Positions 9,348 through 18,480 of a stretch of DNA of 64,000 nucleotides are shown here, one piece after another; the first letter of the stretch is position 1; each line of letters starts with the position of its first letter. The notes under the pieces are model-generated. The model searched no databases. It was given only the letters and a program-made list of their open reading frames with translations, and was not told the origin of the DNA. Position numbers and translations under genes: made by a program. This DNA is from JABDLO01 sp035327565 (lineage in GTDB: Bacteria > Bacteroidota > Bacteroidia > Chitinophagales > Saprospiraceae): NCBI GenBank assembly GCA_035327565.1, contig DAOLDB010000007.1:1-64000 (forward strand), given 5' to 3'.

Positions 9348-9941
9348 ATGAAAAGTGAATGGGTATATCCACAAGACTTTCCTGTTTTAAGGCATCACCA
9401 GGAGTTGCTTCTGAATCAAAAATCATGCGTACTTTGGATGACAGGATTATCAGGAAGTGGAAAAACTACTTTAGCAAAGTCACTGCATAAAATGTTATAT
9501 GACTATGGCTATTTTTCCGCGGTGATGGATGGCGACAATATGCGTTCAGGCCTATGCGAAGATCTGGGCTTTTCATTAGAAGACCGTATGGAAAATATCC
9601 GTAGGGTGGCTTCGGTTGCACGATACCTGGCAGATAATGGATGTATTGTAATCTGTTCTTTCATCAGTCCAACGACAGCTTCCCGAAATCTGGCAAAGAA
9701 AATTATAGGTTCAGGAGATTTCTTAGAAGTTTTTATCGACACCCCACTCTATATTTGCGAACAAAGAGATGTAAAAGGACTATATCAAAAAGCCAGGGCC
9801 GGCATTAAAAAAGATTTTACGGGGATGGGGTCGCCTTTTGAGACACCCGCCTGTCCGTGGGTGTCCATTACCACAGACAATCAAAGTATTGAAGAAGCTA
9901 CCACCTCTTTATTCAACAACTTGCTAACAATAATTTCTTAA
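9348..9941 (+). CDS. cysC: Adenylylsulfate kinase (CysC) or CDP-amidate kinase homologue
   Basis: A 197-residue P-loop kinase of the APS kinase family. Walker A is GLSGSGKT (33-40), followed by the substrate segment DGDNMRSGLCEDLGFS and the family motif ENIRRVASVARYLADNG. By family it phosphorylates the 3'-OH of adenylylsulfate to give PAPS. CysD and CysN are encoded nearby (11080, 12016), which supports this. However, C. jejuni Cj1415, also annotated as CysC, is a cytidine diphosphoramidate kinase, and homologues of the other C. jejuni pathway genes lie at 19294-23913. Sequence alone does not tell which substrate this enzyme uses. It starts 3 bp after ugd. Confidence 0.85.
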   Translation: MKSEWVYPQDFPVLRHHQELLLNQKSCVLWMTGLSGSGKTTLAKSLHKMLYDYGYFSAVMDGDNMRSGLCEDLGFSLEDRMENIRRVASVARYLADNGCIVICSFISPTTASRNLAKKIIGSGDFLEVFIDTPLYICEQRDVKGLYQKARAGIKKDFTGMGSPFETPACPWVSITTDNQSIEEATTSLFNNLLTIIS

Positions 9942-9980
9942 CACTCAGATGTCTCTGATTACTCAAATAAATTTTCATTC

Positions 9981-11033
9981 ATGCGCATATTGATCACAGG
10001 AGGTTCGGGATTTATAGGATCACATGTAGTGAGAAGATTTGTAAATCGATATCCCGATTATCATATTACTAATCTGGATAAACTTACCTATGCTGGAAAC
10101 CCGGAAAACTTAAAAGATGTAGAAATTGCCCCGAATTACACATTTATTCAGGGATGCATTACAGATGAAGTTTTGGTGAAAGAAATATTCAGAAGCCAAA
10201 ACATAAGCCATGTTATCCATTTGGCGGCCGAATCACATGTCGACAGGTCTATTCAAGACCCTCTCCTTTTTGTGAGAACAAATGTATTGGGAACGGCCAA
10301 TTTATTGAATATTGCCTGGGAGTTTTGGAAATCTTCAAACAGGCCTTATCTTTTTTATCATATCTCCACAGATGAAGTATTCGGGAGTCTACCCATAAAT
10401 GGGGGGTATTTTACTGAAAGCACCCCTTACGATCCCAGAAGTCCCTATTCCGCATCCAAAGCAGGATCTGACCATCTTGTAAGAGCTTTTTTTCACACTT
10501 ATCATATGCCTGTGGTCATTTCTAACTGCTCAAATAATTATGGCCCCAACCAGTTTCCTGAAAAACTCATTCCACTGTTTATCCATCGAATCATTGAAGA
10601 TAAATCACTTCCGGTATATGGTAAAGGTGAAAATATAAGAGATTGGCTTTATGTTGAAGATCACGCTGAAGCCATAGATCTTGTTTTGCACAAAGGTGTA
10701 GCCGGAGAAACATACAATATAGGTGGTCATAACGAATGGACCAATATTGCGCTGGTAAAAACCCTTTGTAATTTAATGGACATAAAATTGCAGCGTGAGC
10801 CCGGATCTTCTTCTTCTCTCATTACCTATGTCAAAGACAGGCCGGGACATGATTTAAGGTATGCTATTGACGCAACTAAGATTAAAAAAGAATTGGGTTG
10901 GACACCTCGTCATCAATTTGAAGAAGGATTATCCAAAACCATCGATTGGTACCTGGAAAATAAAGGTTGGATGCAAAACGTAACCTCAGGTCAATATCTT
11001 GAATATTTTTCGCGAATGTACCAAAACCGGTAA
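9981..11033 (+). CDS. rfbB: dTDP-glucose 4,6-dehydratase
   Basis: Converts dTDP-glucose to dTDP-4-keto-6-deoxyglucose. The 350-residue extended SDR has the N-terminal NAD motif GGSGFIGSH, the active-site Asp131-Glu132 pair in TDEVFG, the Tyr156-x3-Lys160 catalytic pair in PYSASK, and the C-terminal RPGHDLRYAID segment typical of RmlB. No RmlA, RmlC or RmlD is encoded in the window. The keto sugar therefore probably feeds the WecE aminotransferase at 53344 instead of rhamnose synthesis, with dTDP-glucose supplied from elsewhere in the genome. It sits between cysC and cysD, an interleaved order that suggests a single operon. Confidence 0.93.
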   Translation: MRILITGGSGFIGSHVVRRFVNRYPDYHITNLDKLTYAGNPENLKDVEIAPNYTFIQGCITDEVLVKEIFRSQNISHVIHLAAESHVDRSIQDPLLFVRTNVLGTANLLNIAWEFWKSSNRPYLFYHISTDEVFGSLPINGGYFTESTPYDPRSPYSASKAGSDHLVRAFFHTYHMPVVISNCSNNYGPNQFPEKLIPLFIHRIIEDKSLPVYGKGENIRDWLYVEDHAEAIDLVLHKGVAGETYNIGGHNEWTNIALVKTLCNLMDIKLQREPGSSSSLITYVKDRPGHDLRYAIDATKIKKELGWTPRHQFEEGLSKTIDWYLENKGWMQNVTSGQYLEYFSRMYQNR

Positions 11034-11079
11034 ACAGGACTTGAAATTTATAACCACAATCTTTCATACATCCTGATTT

Positions 11080-11988
11080 ATGAATATCAACTACAGGCTT
11101 AGTCATCTTAAAGAATTAGAATCTGAATCTATATACGTGATCCGTGAAGTAGCTGCTCAATTTGAAAAGCCAGCCATTCTTTTTTCCGGTGGAAAAGATT
11201 CCATCCTGCTCCTACATCTTGCGGTTAAAGCATTTTTTCCATCAAAAATGCCGTTTCCTTTGCTTCATATTGATACGGGCCATAACTTTCCGGAAACGAT
11301 TGACTTCAGAGACAATCTGGTCAAAAGACTTCAATTACATTTGATTGTTGGGTCTGTCCAGGAGGCTATTGACAATGGATCCATGGTTGAGGAAACAGGA
11401 CACCATGCGAGCAGAAATGGATTACAAACGCCAATTCTTCTGGAAACCATTGAAAAATTTGGATTTGATGCTGCTTTGGGAGGAGGAAGGAGAGACGAAG
11501 AAAAGGCAAGGGCAAAAGAACGTTTTTTCTCCCATCGGGATATTTTCGGTCAATGGGATCCGAAAAGACAGAGACCTGAATTATGGAACCTTTTCAACGG
11601 GAGAAAGCACATGGGAGAACATTTCAGGGTCTTTCCCATCTCGAATTGGACCGAACTGGACGTGTGGCAATATCTCGCTAAAGAGGACATTGAACTCCCT
11701 TCCTTATATTTTTCACATCAAAGAAAAGTTATTCAGCGAAATGGCATTTTACTTCCAGATTGTGATTTTATTACAAAAATGCCCGGAGATTCTACCCGTA
11801 TGGAGTCTGTCAGATGTCGTACCATAGGCGATATGACATGCACCGGTTTGTGGATGTCCGAGGCCAATAGCCTTCAGGATATTATATTAGAAATTGAAAC
11901 ATCACGCTATACAGAAAGAGGTAAGCGTGCTGATGACAAGCGCTCCGAAACCAGTATGGAAGATCGTAAAAAAGAAGGCTATTTTTGA
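11080..11988 (+). CDS. cysD: Sulfate adenylyltransferase subunit 2
   Basis: The ATP-pyrophosphatase subunit of ATP sulfurylase, making adenylylsulfate from ATP and sulfate together with CysN. The PP-loop SGGKDS is at residues 36-41. The conserved GGGRRDEEKARAKER, FRVFPISNWTELDVWQY and VRCRTIGDMTCTG segments are all present, and the length (302) is standard. The cysN gene begins 27 bases downstream. No assimilatory reductase (CysH, CysI, CysJ) is encoded nearby, so activation of sulfate for transfer to the polysaccharide is more likely than cysteine synthesis. A sulfotransferase gene is not recognisable in the window. Confidence 0.95.
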   Translation: MNINYRLSHLKELESESIYVIREVAAQFEKPAILFSGGKDSILLLHLAVKAFFPSKMPFPLLHIDTGHNFPETIDFRDNLVKRLQLHLIVGSVQEAIDNGSMVEETGHHASRNGLQTPILLETIEKFGFDAALGGGRRDEEKARAKERFFSHRDIFGQWDPKRQRPELWNLFNGRKHMGEHFRVFPISNWTELDVWQYLAKEDIELPSLYFSHQRKVIQRNGILLPDCDFITKMPGDSTRMESVRCRTIGDMTCTGLWMSEANSLQDIILEIETSRYTERGKRADDKRSETSMEDRKKEGYF

Positions 11989-12015
11989 AAATGGTTAAGT
12001 AAAAAAATACTCGCA

Positions 12016-13266
12016 TTGAAATCGCTTCTCAGGTTTACAACAGCAGGCAGCGTAGATGATGGAAAGTCTACTTTAATCGGCAGAATGCTTCACGACAGCA
12101 AATCTTTGTTTGAAGACCAATACGAAGCCGTACAATCGGCCAGCCAAAAAAGAGGAGATGATCATATGAATCTCGCATGGGTTGCTGATGGTCTCAAGTC
12201 AGAAAGAGAACAAGGAATTACAATTGATGTAGCTTATTTATACTTTTCTACACCAAAAAGAAAATTCATTATCGCTGACACTCCGGGTCATGTTCAATAT
12301 ACCAGAAACATGGTCACCGGAGCATCCTCTGCTAATGTTGCCTTAGTTCTGGTGGATGCACGTAAAGGAATTGTTGAACAGACAAGACGTCACAGTATTA
12401 TAGCATCACTCCTTCAGATTCCTCATTTAGTAGTTTGCTTTAATAAAATGGATCTGATAGGCTTTAATAAAGAGGTATTTGACCGACTGAAAGATGAATT
12501 TGAACAATTTGCGGCAAAATTGGATGTTAATGATGTGTCATTCATTCCCATTTCAGCTTTGAAAGGAGATAATATAGTTAACCGATCAGCCCATATGGCC
12601 TGGTATGAGGGACCTACGTTGATGTATTATCTGGAAAATGTGCATATTGCCAGTGATCACAATTTCATTGATGCGCGCTTTCCTGTACAGTATGTTATCA
12701 GACCTAATAATGATCAATTTCACGATTACAGAGGTTATGCCGGAAGAATTGCAGGTGGCTCATTTAGGGTGGGTGACGAAGTCATCGCTTTGCCTTCAAG
12801 ATTCACTTCCCGAATCACCCGGATAGTAGGACCGGATGGAGACATGGATGAAGCTTTTCCTCCGCAATCAGTAACGATTCTTATTGCCGATGATCTTGAT
12901 ATTGGAAGGGGGGATATGCTTGCCCGAGAAAATAATGTGCCTGAGGTTCGTCAAAATATTGATTTGATGATTTGTTGGTTTGACCAACATAAATCTTTGA
13001 AAGAGCGAGGAAAATATATCATTATGCATACAACAAAATTTTCCCGTTGTCTGGTCAGAGAAATACGATATAAATTGGATATCAATACGTTGCACCGGGA
13101 TGTTGAAAATAAAAATATATCAATGAACGATATGGCGCGCATATCCATCCAAACCACGACTCCGCTATTTGTTGATCCTTACCGGAAAAATAAGGTTACC
13201 GGTAGTGTGATTCTGGTTGATGAAGTGACAAACCAAACCGTTGCGGCAGGAATGATCGTGGGATAA
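12016..13266 (+). CDS. cysN: Sulfate adenylyltransferase subunit 1 (GTPase)
   Basis: The GTPase subunit that drives CysD. EF-Tu-like G domain with G1 GSVDDGKST (11-19), G3 DTPGH and G4 NKMD, followed by two beta-barrel domains; 416 residues, without a fused CysC domain. The start must be the TTG at 12016: the P-loop follows within ten residues, the only upstream in-frame codons before a stop are not start codons, and the next ATG lies inside the G domain. CysC is supplied by the separate gene at 9348. Confidence 0.95.
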   Translation: MKSLLRFTTAGSVDDGKSTLIGRMLHDSKSLFEDQYEAVQSASQKRGDDHMNLAWVADGLKSEREQGITIDVAYLYFSTPKRKFIIADTPGHVQYTRNMVTGASSANVALVLVDARKGIVEQTRRHSIIASLLQIPHLVVCFNKMDLIGFNKEVFDRLKDEFEQFAAKLDVNDVSFIPISALKGDNIVNRSAHMAWYEGPTLMYYLENVHIASDHNFIDARFPVQYVIRPNNDQFHDYRGYAGRIAGGSFRVGDEVIALPSRFTSRITRIVGPDGDMDEAFPPQSVTILIADDLDIGRGDMLARENNVPEVRQNIDLMICWFDQHKSLKERGKYIIMHTTKFSRCLVREIRYKLDINTLHRDVENKNISMNDMARISIQTTTPLFVDPYRKNKVTGSVILVDEVTNQTVAAGMIVG

Positions 13267-13289
13267 AAAGATATTTCAATCATTAATAT

Positions 13290-14438
13290 TTGAAAAAGTC
13301 ATACCATACATACTCCTCTTCGATTCATATGGTTGATCTGGTTTCTCAGTATCGAAGATTACAAAAAGAAATCGATACAGCCATGGAGACTGTAATCGGT
13401 TCAGGAAGATATATTAACGGACCTGCTGTCCGCGATTTTGAAAATGCCCTTGCGGAATTCCTGAATGTAAAACATGTGGTTGGCTGCGCAAATGGGACCG
13501 ATGCATTACAAATCGCTCTGATGGCTCTGGAATTGAAACCTGGTGATGAAGTGATTATACCCGCTTTTACTTATGTTGCCACTGCAGAAGTAATTGCTCT
13601 GCTCCGGCTTAAACCCGTTATGGTGGATGTAGATCCCCTAACATTCAATATAGATGTCGAAAAACTTGAGAAAGCCATCACACATAAAACCAAAGCTATT
13701 ATTCCGGTGCATTTATTTGGTCAGAGTGCTGATATGGATAAAATTATGCAATGTGCCCATCAAAATAATTTATTTGTCATTGAAGACAATGCCCAATCCC
13801 TGGGTGCTGAGTATAGATTTTCATCGGGTCAGCATCTAAAAACAGGCGCTATAGGTCATATGGGATGCACTTCGTTTTTTCCTACAAAAAATTTAGGATG
13901 TTTTGGAGATGGAGGGGCGGTGATGACCAATGATTCTGCTTTGGCCGAAAAGATTCGTATCATTGGCAACCATGGCCAATCCAAAAAATATTTTCACGAG
14001 ATGATTGGATGTAATTCTCGTCTGGATACCCTGCAGGCAGCTATTTTACTTGCAAAGCTTCCTTACCTGGATTCATTCAATACAGAAAGACAAAGGATTG
14101 CCCATGCGTATAATCAAGCATTTGAAAGATTGAAAGACGTCAACATTCCATTTCGTGCAAATTATTCAACCCATGTTTTTCACCAATATACTTTAAGAGT
14201 GCATGCCCACCAAAGAAACTCACTCCAGAAGCATTTAAGCCGGCATGGTGTGCCATCAATGATCTATTATCCTTTACCATTGTATTGTCAAAAAGCTTAT
14301 TCAACCTACTATACCGACCTGCCTTTAGACTATACAGAAAAATTGTGTGAATCGGTACTATCTCTGCCTATCCATACTGAAATGGACCATGAGACCTTAG
14401 AATTTATTATCCACACAGTTCAATCTTTTTTTAAGTAA
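13290..14438 (+). CDS. wbpE: DegT/DnrJ-type sugar aminotransferase, WbpE-like
   Basis: PLP-dependent nucleotide-sugar aminotransferase. The Schiff-base lysine lies in FFPTKNLG (residue 200 counted from the TTG start). Other family marks are ANGTDALQIAL near the N terminus, PVHLFGQ, and EDNAQSLGAEY with the PLP-binding Asp. The start is uncertain: TTG 13290 or in-frame ATG 13329, which would give 369 residues and an N terminus (MVDLVSQY) close to known family members. It is followed without a gap by wbpD- and wbpB-like genes, so it most likely aminates UDP-3-keto-GlcNAcA at C3, as WbpE does in the P. aeruginosa diacetamido-uronate pathway. Confidence 0.85.
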   Translation: MKKSYHTYSSSIHMVDLVSQYRRLQKEIDTAMETVIGSGRYINGPAVRDFENALAEFLNVKHVVGCANGTDALQIALMALELKPGDEVIIPAFTYVATAEVIALLRLKPVMVDVDPLTFNIDVEKLEKAITHKTKAIIPVHLFGQSADMDKIMQCAHQNNLFVIEDNAQSLGAEYRFSSGQHLKTGAIGHMGCTSFFPTKNLGCFGDGGAVMTNDSALAEKIRIIGNHGQSKKYFHEMIGCNSRLDTLQAAILLAKLPYLDSFNTERQRIAHAYNQAFERLKDVNIPFRANYSTHVFHQYTLRVHAHQRNSLQKHLSRHGVPSMIYYPLPLYCQKAYSTYYTDLPLDYTEKLCESVLSLPIHTEMDHETLEFIIHTVQSFFK

Positions 14439-15008
14439 ATGACTCCCGGGTACTTCGCTCACGAAACGGCATGCATAGACACTGGGGCATCTATTGGAAA
14501 AGGAAGTAAAATCTGGCATTTTTCGCATATAATGCCTGATGCCCAAATTGGGATCCATTGTAACATCGGTCAAAATGTTGTTGTAAGTCCTTCCGTGATC
14601 CTGGGTGATTATGTGAAAGTTCAAAACAATGTGAGCATTTATACTGGAGTGATTTGTGAGGATTATGTTTTTTTGGGACCGTCCATGGTATTCACTAATG
14701 TACTTAACCCAAGAAGTGAAGTGATTAGGCGAGATCAATATTTGAAAACCCATATTAAAAAGGGCGTTACCGTTGGAGCCAATGCCACCCTATTGTGCGG
14801 TATCAAAATTGGAAAATATGCATTCATTGGTGCCGGAGCGGTGGTAATTTCAGATGTACCGGACTTCGCCTTATTTGTGGGAAACCCTGCCCGTCAAATT
14901 GGGTGGATGAGCAGGGCTGGGCATCGATTGCATTTTAATGCTATTGGTGAAGCATTTTGTAAAGAAAGCGGAGAGAAATATTTGCTGTCCTCCTTGATAA
15001 CAAAATAA
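14439..15008 (+). CDS. wbpD: UDP-3-amino-GlcNAcA N-acetyltransferase, WbpD-like
   Basis: A 189-residue left-handed beta-helix acyltransferase. Hexapeptide repeats run through most of the protein (for example IGIHCNIGQNVVV and VTVGANATLLCGIKIGKYAFIGAGAVV), with the WbpD/WlbB-specific N-terminal lead (CIDTGASIGKGSKIWHF) and a C-terminal GWMSRAGHRL segment. It acetylates the 3-amino group of UDP-GlcNAc3NA with acetyl-CoA to give UDP-GlcNAc3NAcA. The start codon abuts the stop of the aminotransferase gene, so translational coupling is likely. Confidence 0.9.
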   Translation: MTPGYFAHETACIDTGASIGKGSKIWHFSHIMPDAQIGIHCNIGQNVVVSPSVILGDYVKVQNNVSIYTGVICEDYVFLGPSMVFTNVLNPRSEVIRRDQYLKTHIKKGVTVGANATLLCGIKIGKYAFIGAGAVVISDVPDFALFVGNPARQIGWMSRAGHRLHFNAIGEAFCKESGEKYLLSSLITK

Positions 15009-15012
15009 TGAC

Positions 15013-15996
15013 GTGAATTTGTCTTTTGGTTTAATTGGCGCTGCCGGATATATAGCTCCCAAACACATGGAAGCTATTTATTCGACTGGAAACCAGCTGG
15101 TTGCTGCATATGATCCTTTTGATTCAGTGGGAATACTAGACCGATATTTTCCCAATGCTGATTTTTTTACAGAATTTGAAAGATTTGACAGGCATCTTGA
15201 TAAGTTAAGGAGAAATGGTCGCGGAATCGACTATCTATCCATATGTTCCCCCAACTATTTACACGATGCTCATATACGGTTTGGATTAAGAAATTTTGCC
15301 CATGTGATTTGCGAAAAGCCGGTGGTATTAAATCCTTGGAATTTAGATGCCTTATCCGATTTAGAGTCAGAATTCCGAACGAAAATCTTTACTATCCAAC
15401 AATTGAGGAGCCATTCGGAATCGGTAAGATTGAAGGAAAAAGTGGATAATCAAAATAAAAAAGAAAAGCATCAAGTTGAGCTTACCTATATTACTCCAAG
15501 AGGCAATTGGTATTATGCTTCCTGGAAAAGCAAAATGGAAAAATCGGGAGGTATTATCACAAATATCGGAATTCATCTCTTTGATTTATTGCTGTGGGTT
15601 TTTGGACGTGAGGAGTCCTCTGAATTACATGTCCACACCCATGACAGAGCAGCAGGTATCCTGAATCTGGAAAAAGCAGAAGTTAAATGGTTCTTAAGTA
15701 TAAATGGACAAACTATTCCAGATTCTTTAAATAATACACCAAATAAGGCATTTCGTTCATTAGTAGTAGATGATGACTTATTTGATTGGAGCTCAGAAAT
15801 GGACAATCTTCATACCATTAGCTATAAACACATTTTAAATGGCCAAGGCCTGGGTCTTGAAGATTCACGACCAGCCCTGGAAGTTTCGTACAAAGTTAGA
15901 GAAATGAATCCAACAGGTCATACAAAATATGCTCATTCCATGGCTTTTTTACCCATTGTCCCACATCCTTTTGAAAAAAATAAATTTTTATATTAA
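15013..15996 (+). CDS. wbpB: UDP-GlcNAcA 3-dehydrogenase, WbpB/WlbA-like
   Basis: A 327-residue GFO/IDH/MocA-family oxidoreductase. The N-terminal NAD motif is GLIGAAGYIAPKH, typical of WlbA/WbpB, and CEKPVVLNPWNLD carries the conserved EKP catalytic lysine. The long C-terminal segment resembles WlbA. It oxidises C3 of UDP-GlcNAcA to the 3-keto sugar used by the aminotransferase encoded upstream. The start is the GTG at 15013, forced because the Rossmann motif begins within a few residues. With wbpE and wbpD it forms a tight trio (gaps of 0 and 4 bases). Confidence 0.9.
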   Translation: MNLSFGLIGAAGYIAPKHMEAIYSTGNQLVAAYDPFDSVGILDRYFPNADFFTEFERFDRHLDKLRRNGRGIDYLSICSPNYLHDAHIRFGLRNFAHVICEKPVVLNPWNLDALSDLESEFRTKIFTIQQLRSHSESVRLKEKVDNQNKKEKHQVELTYITPRGNWYYASWKSKMEKSGGIITNIGIHLFDLLLWVFGREESSELHVHTHDRAAGILNLEKAEVKWFLSINGQTIPDSLNNTPNKAFRSLVVDDDLFDWSSEMDNLHTISYKHILNGQGLGLEDSRPALEVSYKVREMNPTGHTKYAHSMAFLPIVPHPFEKNKFLY

Positions 15997-17283
15997 ATGA
16001 CAAAACCGAATATAGCGATCATAGGCCTGGGATATGTTGGACTTCCGCTTGCAGTTGAATTTGCAAAAAAATACAGGGTTACAGGTTTTGATATCAATAC
16101 ACAAAGAGTTATCGAATTGAAAAAAGGATATGATCGTACAAAAGAAGTAGATCCGGAAAATTTGAGGCTTGTACTATTGCAAGAATTACAAGAAGATCAT
16201 TTTGGATTACATATATCAGATAACCTGGAAGACATCCGGGCCTGTACGGTTTATATTATCACCGTTCCTACACCGACTGACCAAAATAACCGGCCTGTTC
16301 TTACTCCTCTGTATAAGGCCAGCACTTCTGTTGGTAAAGTATTGAAAAAGGGGGATTATGTAATATATGAATCCACTGTTTATCCGGGAGCCACCGAAGA
16401 AGACTGTGTCCCAATTCTTGAAAAAGAATCCGGATTGACCCTCAATCATGATTTCTTCGCAGGATACTCTCCTGAGCGAATAAATCCCGGCGATAAGGAG
16501 CATACGGTCACTCGTATATTGAAAGTCACTTCAGGATCATCCCCGGGCGCTTCCCGGTTCATTGATGAATTATATGCCAGTATTATTACTGCAGGAACTT
16601 TCAAGGCTTCCAGTATCAAAGTGGCTGAAGCGGCAAAGGTAATTGAAAATGCTCAACGGGATATTAATATAGCTTTTGTCAATGAACTGGCTAAAATATT
16701 CTCCAGGCTCGACATTGATACCCACGATGTGTTGGAGGCCGCTGGCACCAAATGGAATTTTCTTCCATTTAAACCAGGTCTGGTTGGGGGTCATTGTATT
16801 GGCGTTGACCCTTATTATTTGGCACAAAAAGCAGAAGAGTGCGGATATCATCCGGAAATTATCCTTGCAGGGAGGCGATTAAATAATTCCATGGGCCATT
16901 TCATTGCTACTGAAATTATTAAGCTCATGTTAAGAAAGGATGTGGCAGTAAAAAACAGCAGGGTACTGTTGATGGGCATTACATTCAAAGAAAACTGCCC
17001 TGACGTAAGGAACACAAGGGCTATTGATATTTATCGTGAATTGACGAGTTTTAATCTTGAGGTTGACGTATATGATCCATGGGCAGATCCGGATGAAATC
17101 CTTCTGGAATATGGGATCATCTCTTTCAGAGAGTTGCCCTATGTAACATATGATTGCCTGGTTCTTGCGGTTGCACACCGGCAATTTTTATCCATTCCTA
17201 TTAAAAAATTGCTTAAAGAGCCCTCGGTTATTTATGATGTCAAAGGATTTCTTCCCAGAGAAATAGTAGACAGCCGTCTTTAA
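15997..17283 (+). CDS. tviB: UDP-N-acetylhexosamine 6-dehydrogenase, TviB/WbpO-type
   Basis: A 428-residue nucleotide-sugar dehydrogenase of the UDP-HexNAc branch. NAD motif GLGYVGLPLAVEF at the N terminus; catalytic Cys267 in GGHCIGVDPYY; VYESTVYPG, SPERINPGD and FKENCPDVRNTR match the TviB/VipA/WbpO group closely. It makes UDP-GlcNAcA (or UDP-GalNAcA) with two NAD. Its product can enter two routes encoded beside it: oxidation and amination by the WbpB/E/D set, or 4-epimerisation by the TviC/WbpP-like enzyme. The ATG directly follows the wbpB stop. Confidence 0.92.
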   Translation: MTKPNIAIIGLGYVGLPLAVEFAKKYRVTGFDINTQRVIELKKGYDRTKEVDPENLRLVLLQELQEDHFGLHISDNLEDIRACTVYIITVPTPTDQNNRPVLTPLYKASTSVGKVLKKGDYVIYESTVYPGATEEDCVPILEKESGLTLNHDFFAGYSPERINPGDKEHTVTRILKVTSGSSPGASRFIDELYASIITAGTFKASSIKVAEAAKVIENAQRDINIAFVNELAKIFSRLDIDTHDVLEAAGTKWNFLPFKPGLVGGHCIGVDPYYLAQKAEECGYHPEIILAGRRLNNSMGHFIATEIIKLMLRKDVAVKNSRVLLMGITFKENCPDVRNTRAIDIYRELTSFNLEVDVYDPWADPDEILLEYGIISFRELPYVTYDCLVLAVAHRQFLSIPIKKLLKEPSVIYDVKGFLPREIVDSRL

Positions 17284-17307
17284 ACTTTCTCATACAAATA
17301 AATCATT

Positions 17308-18270
17308 TTGAAAGGAAAAAATATATTGGTCACCGGTGGGGCTGGATTTATTGGAAATCATCTGGCTGAACACTTATTGCAAATGGAGGGAGTGGAAAAA
17401 GTAAGGATATTGGACAATTTCTCCACAGGATCATATGCCAATATTGAAAGATTGCAAAATATTCCGGCATTTGAATGCTTTGAAGGAGACATTCGTAATA
17501 TAAATACGTGCATAAAAGCTTCTAAAGGTATTGATTTAATTTGCCACCAGGCTGCCTTAGGGTCAGTCCCAAGAAGTATTGAAGATCCTGTTTCTACCCA
17601 TGAAGTGAATGTCAGTGGAACGTTTAACATTTTCTACTCCGCAAAATATTGTGGGATCAAAAGAGTAGTATATGCCTCTTCATCGGCTATATATGGTGAT
17701 CATCCAACATTGCCCAAAAAAGAAAATATAACCGGCAATCCGCTTTCCCCATATGCGCTGTCGAAATGGATCAATGAAAAATATGCAGGCATTTATGCTA
17801 AGGTTTACGGATTGTCTATTGTAGGTCTTAGGTATTTTAACATTTTCGGCCCAAGACAGGATCCGAACGGCCCTTATGCTGCAGTCATACCCATTTTTAT
17901 GAAGGCGGCTATCACCGGGCAATCTCCTGTCATCCATGGCGATGGTTCTTTTAGCCGGGATTTTACTTACATTGACAATGCGGTTGATGCTAACATTAAA
18001 GCATTGTTCTCAGAAAATATTACACCTGACGTTCATAAAGTATATAACGTTGCTTGTGGAACTCAAACGCGGTTGGATGAAATCTGGGATGCAATCCAAA
18101 GCATAGCTAAAACCAACTTAAAGGCTCATGTTGGACCCCCTAGAAAAGGGGATATACCTCATAGTCTCGCTGATATATCTTTAGCAAAAGCTGAACTGGG
18201 ATATATACCCAACATATCGGTGTATGAAGGCCTTGAGAAAACATATCATTTTATTAAAGCGCATATATGA
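17308..18270 (+). CDS. tviC: UDP-N-acetylhexosamine(uronate) 4-epimerase, TviC/WbpP-type
   Basis: A 320-residue extended SDR epimerase. NAD motif GGAGFIGNH, catalytic Tyr149-x3-Lys153 (PYALSK), SSSAIYGD, and RYFNIFGPRQDPNGPYAAVIP, which is characteristic of the WbpP/TviC group. It interconverts the gluco and galacto forms of UDP-N-acetylhexosamine or the uronate. Together with the preceding gene it would give UDP-GalNAcA, as in Vi antigen and P. aeruginosa O6. The TTG start is forced, since the Rossmann motif follows within eight residues. Confidence 0.9.
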   Translation: MKGKNILVTGGAGFIGNHLAEHLLQMEGVEKVRILDNFSTGSYANIERLQNIPAFECFEGDIRNINTCIKASKGIDLICHQAALGSVPRSIEDPVSTHEVNVSGTFNIFYSAKYCGIKRVVYASSSAIYGDHPTLPKKENITGNPLSPYALSKWINEKYAGIYAKVYGLSIVGLRYFNIFGPRQDPNGPYAAVIPIFMKAAITGQSPVIHGDGSFSRDFTYIDNAVDANIKALFSENITPDVHKVYNVACGTQTRLDEIWDAIQSIAKTNLKAHVGPPRKGDIPHSLADISLAKAELGYIPNISVYEGLEKTYHFIKAHI

Positions 18271-18480
18271 AAAGCCCTGGTTTGAATGTTGGTCAGCTCT
18301 CCTGAAGTTTGAAAACTGTGTGAATCTTGAGCCAAATAACCACTATAAGCACATTGGATTGCAAAGAGTTGACATGGCATATGTGTGTTTCTGCAATTTT
18401 CAAAGACATAGTTTGCCTGTCCATACATATAAGTACATCGAAAATTGAAAATACTTCATATTTATTTATAGGAGCCAATT

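Noticed and set aside
9981..11033. Rhamnose synthesis from the RmlB homologue
   Set aside because: No RmlC or RmlD is encoded in the window, while WecE and WecF homologues that use the same intermediate are present.
18224..18448. Frame of 74 codons overlapping the end of the 4-epimerase gene
   Set aside because: Cysteine- and aromatic-rich translation without motif, overlapping a well-supported gene in another frame; likely chance.
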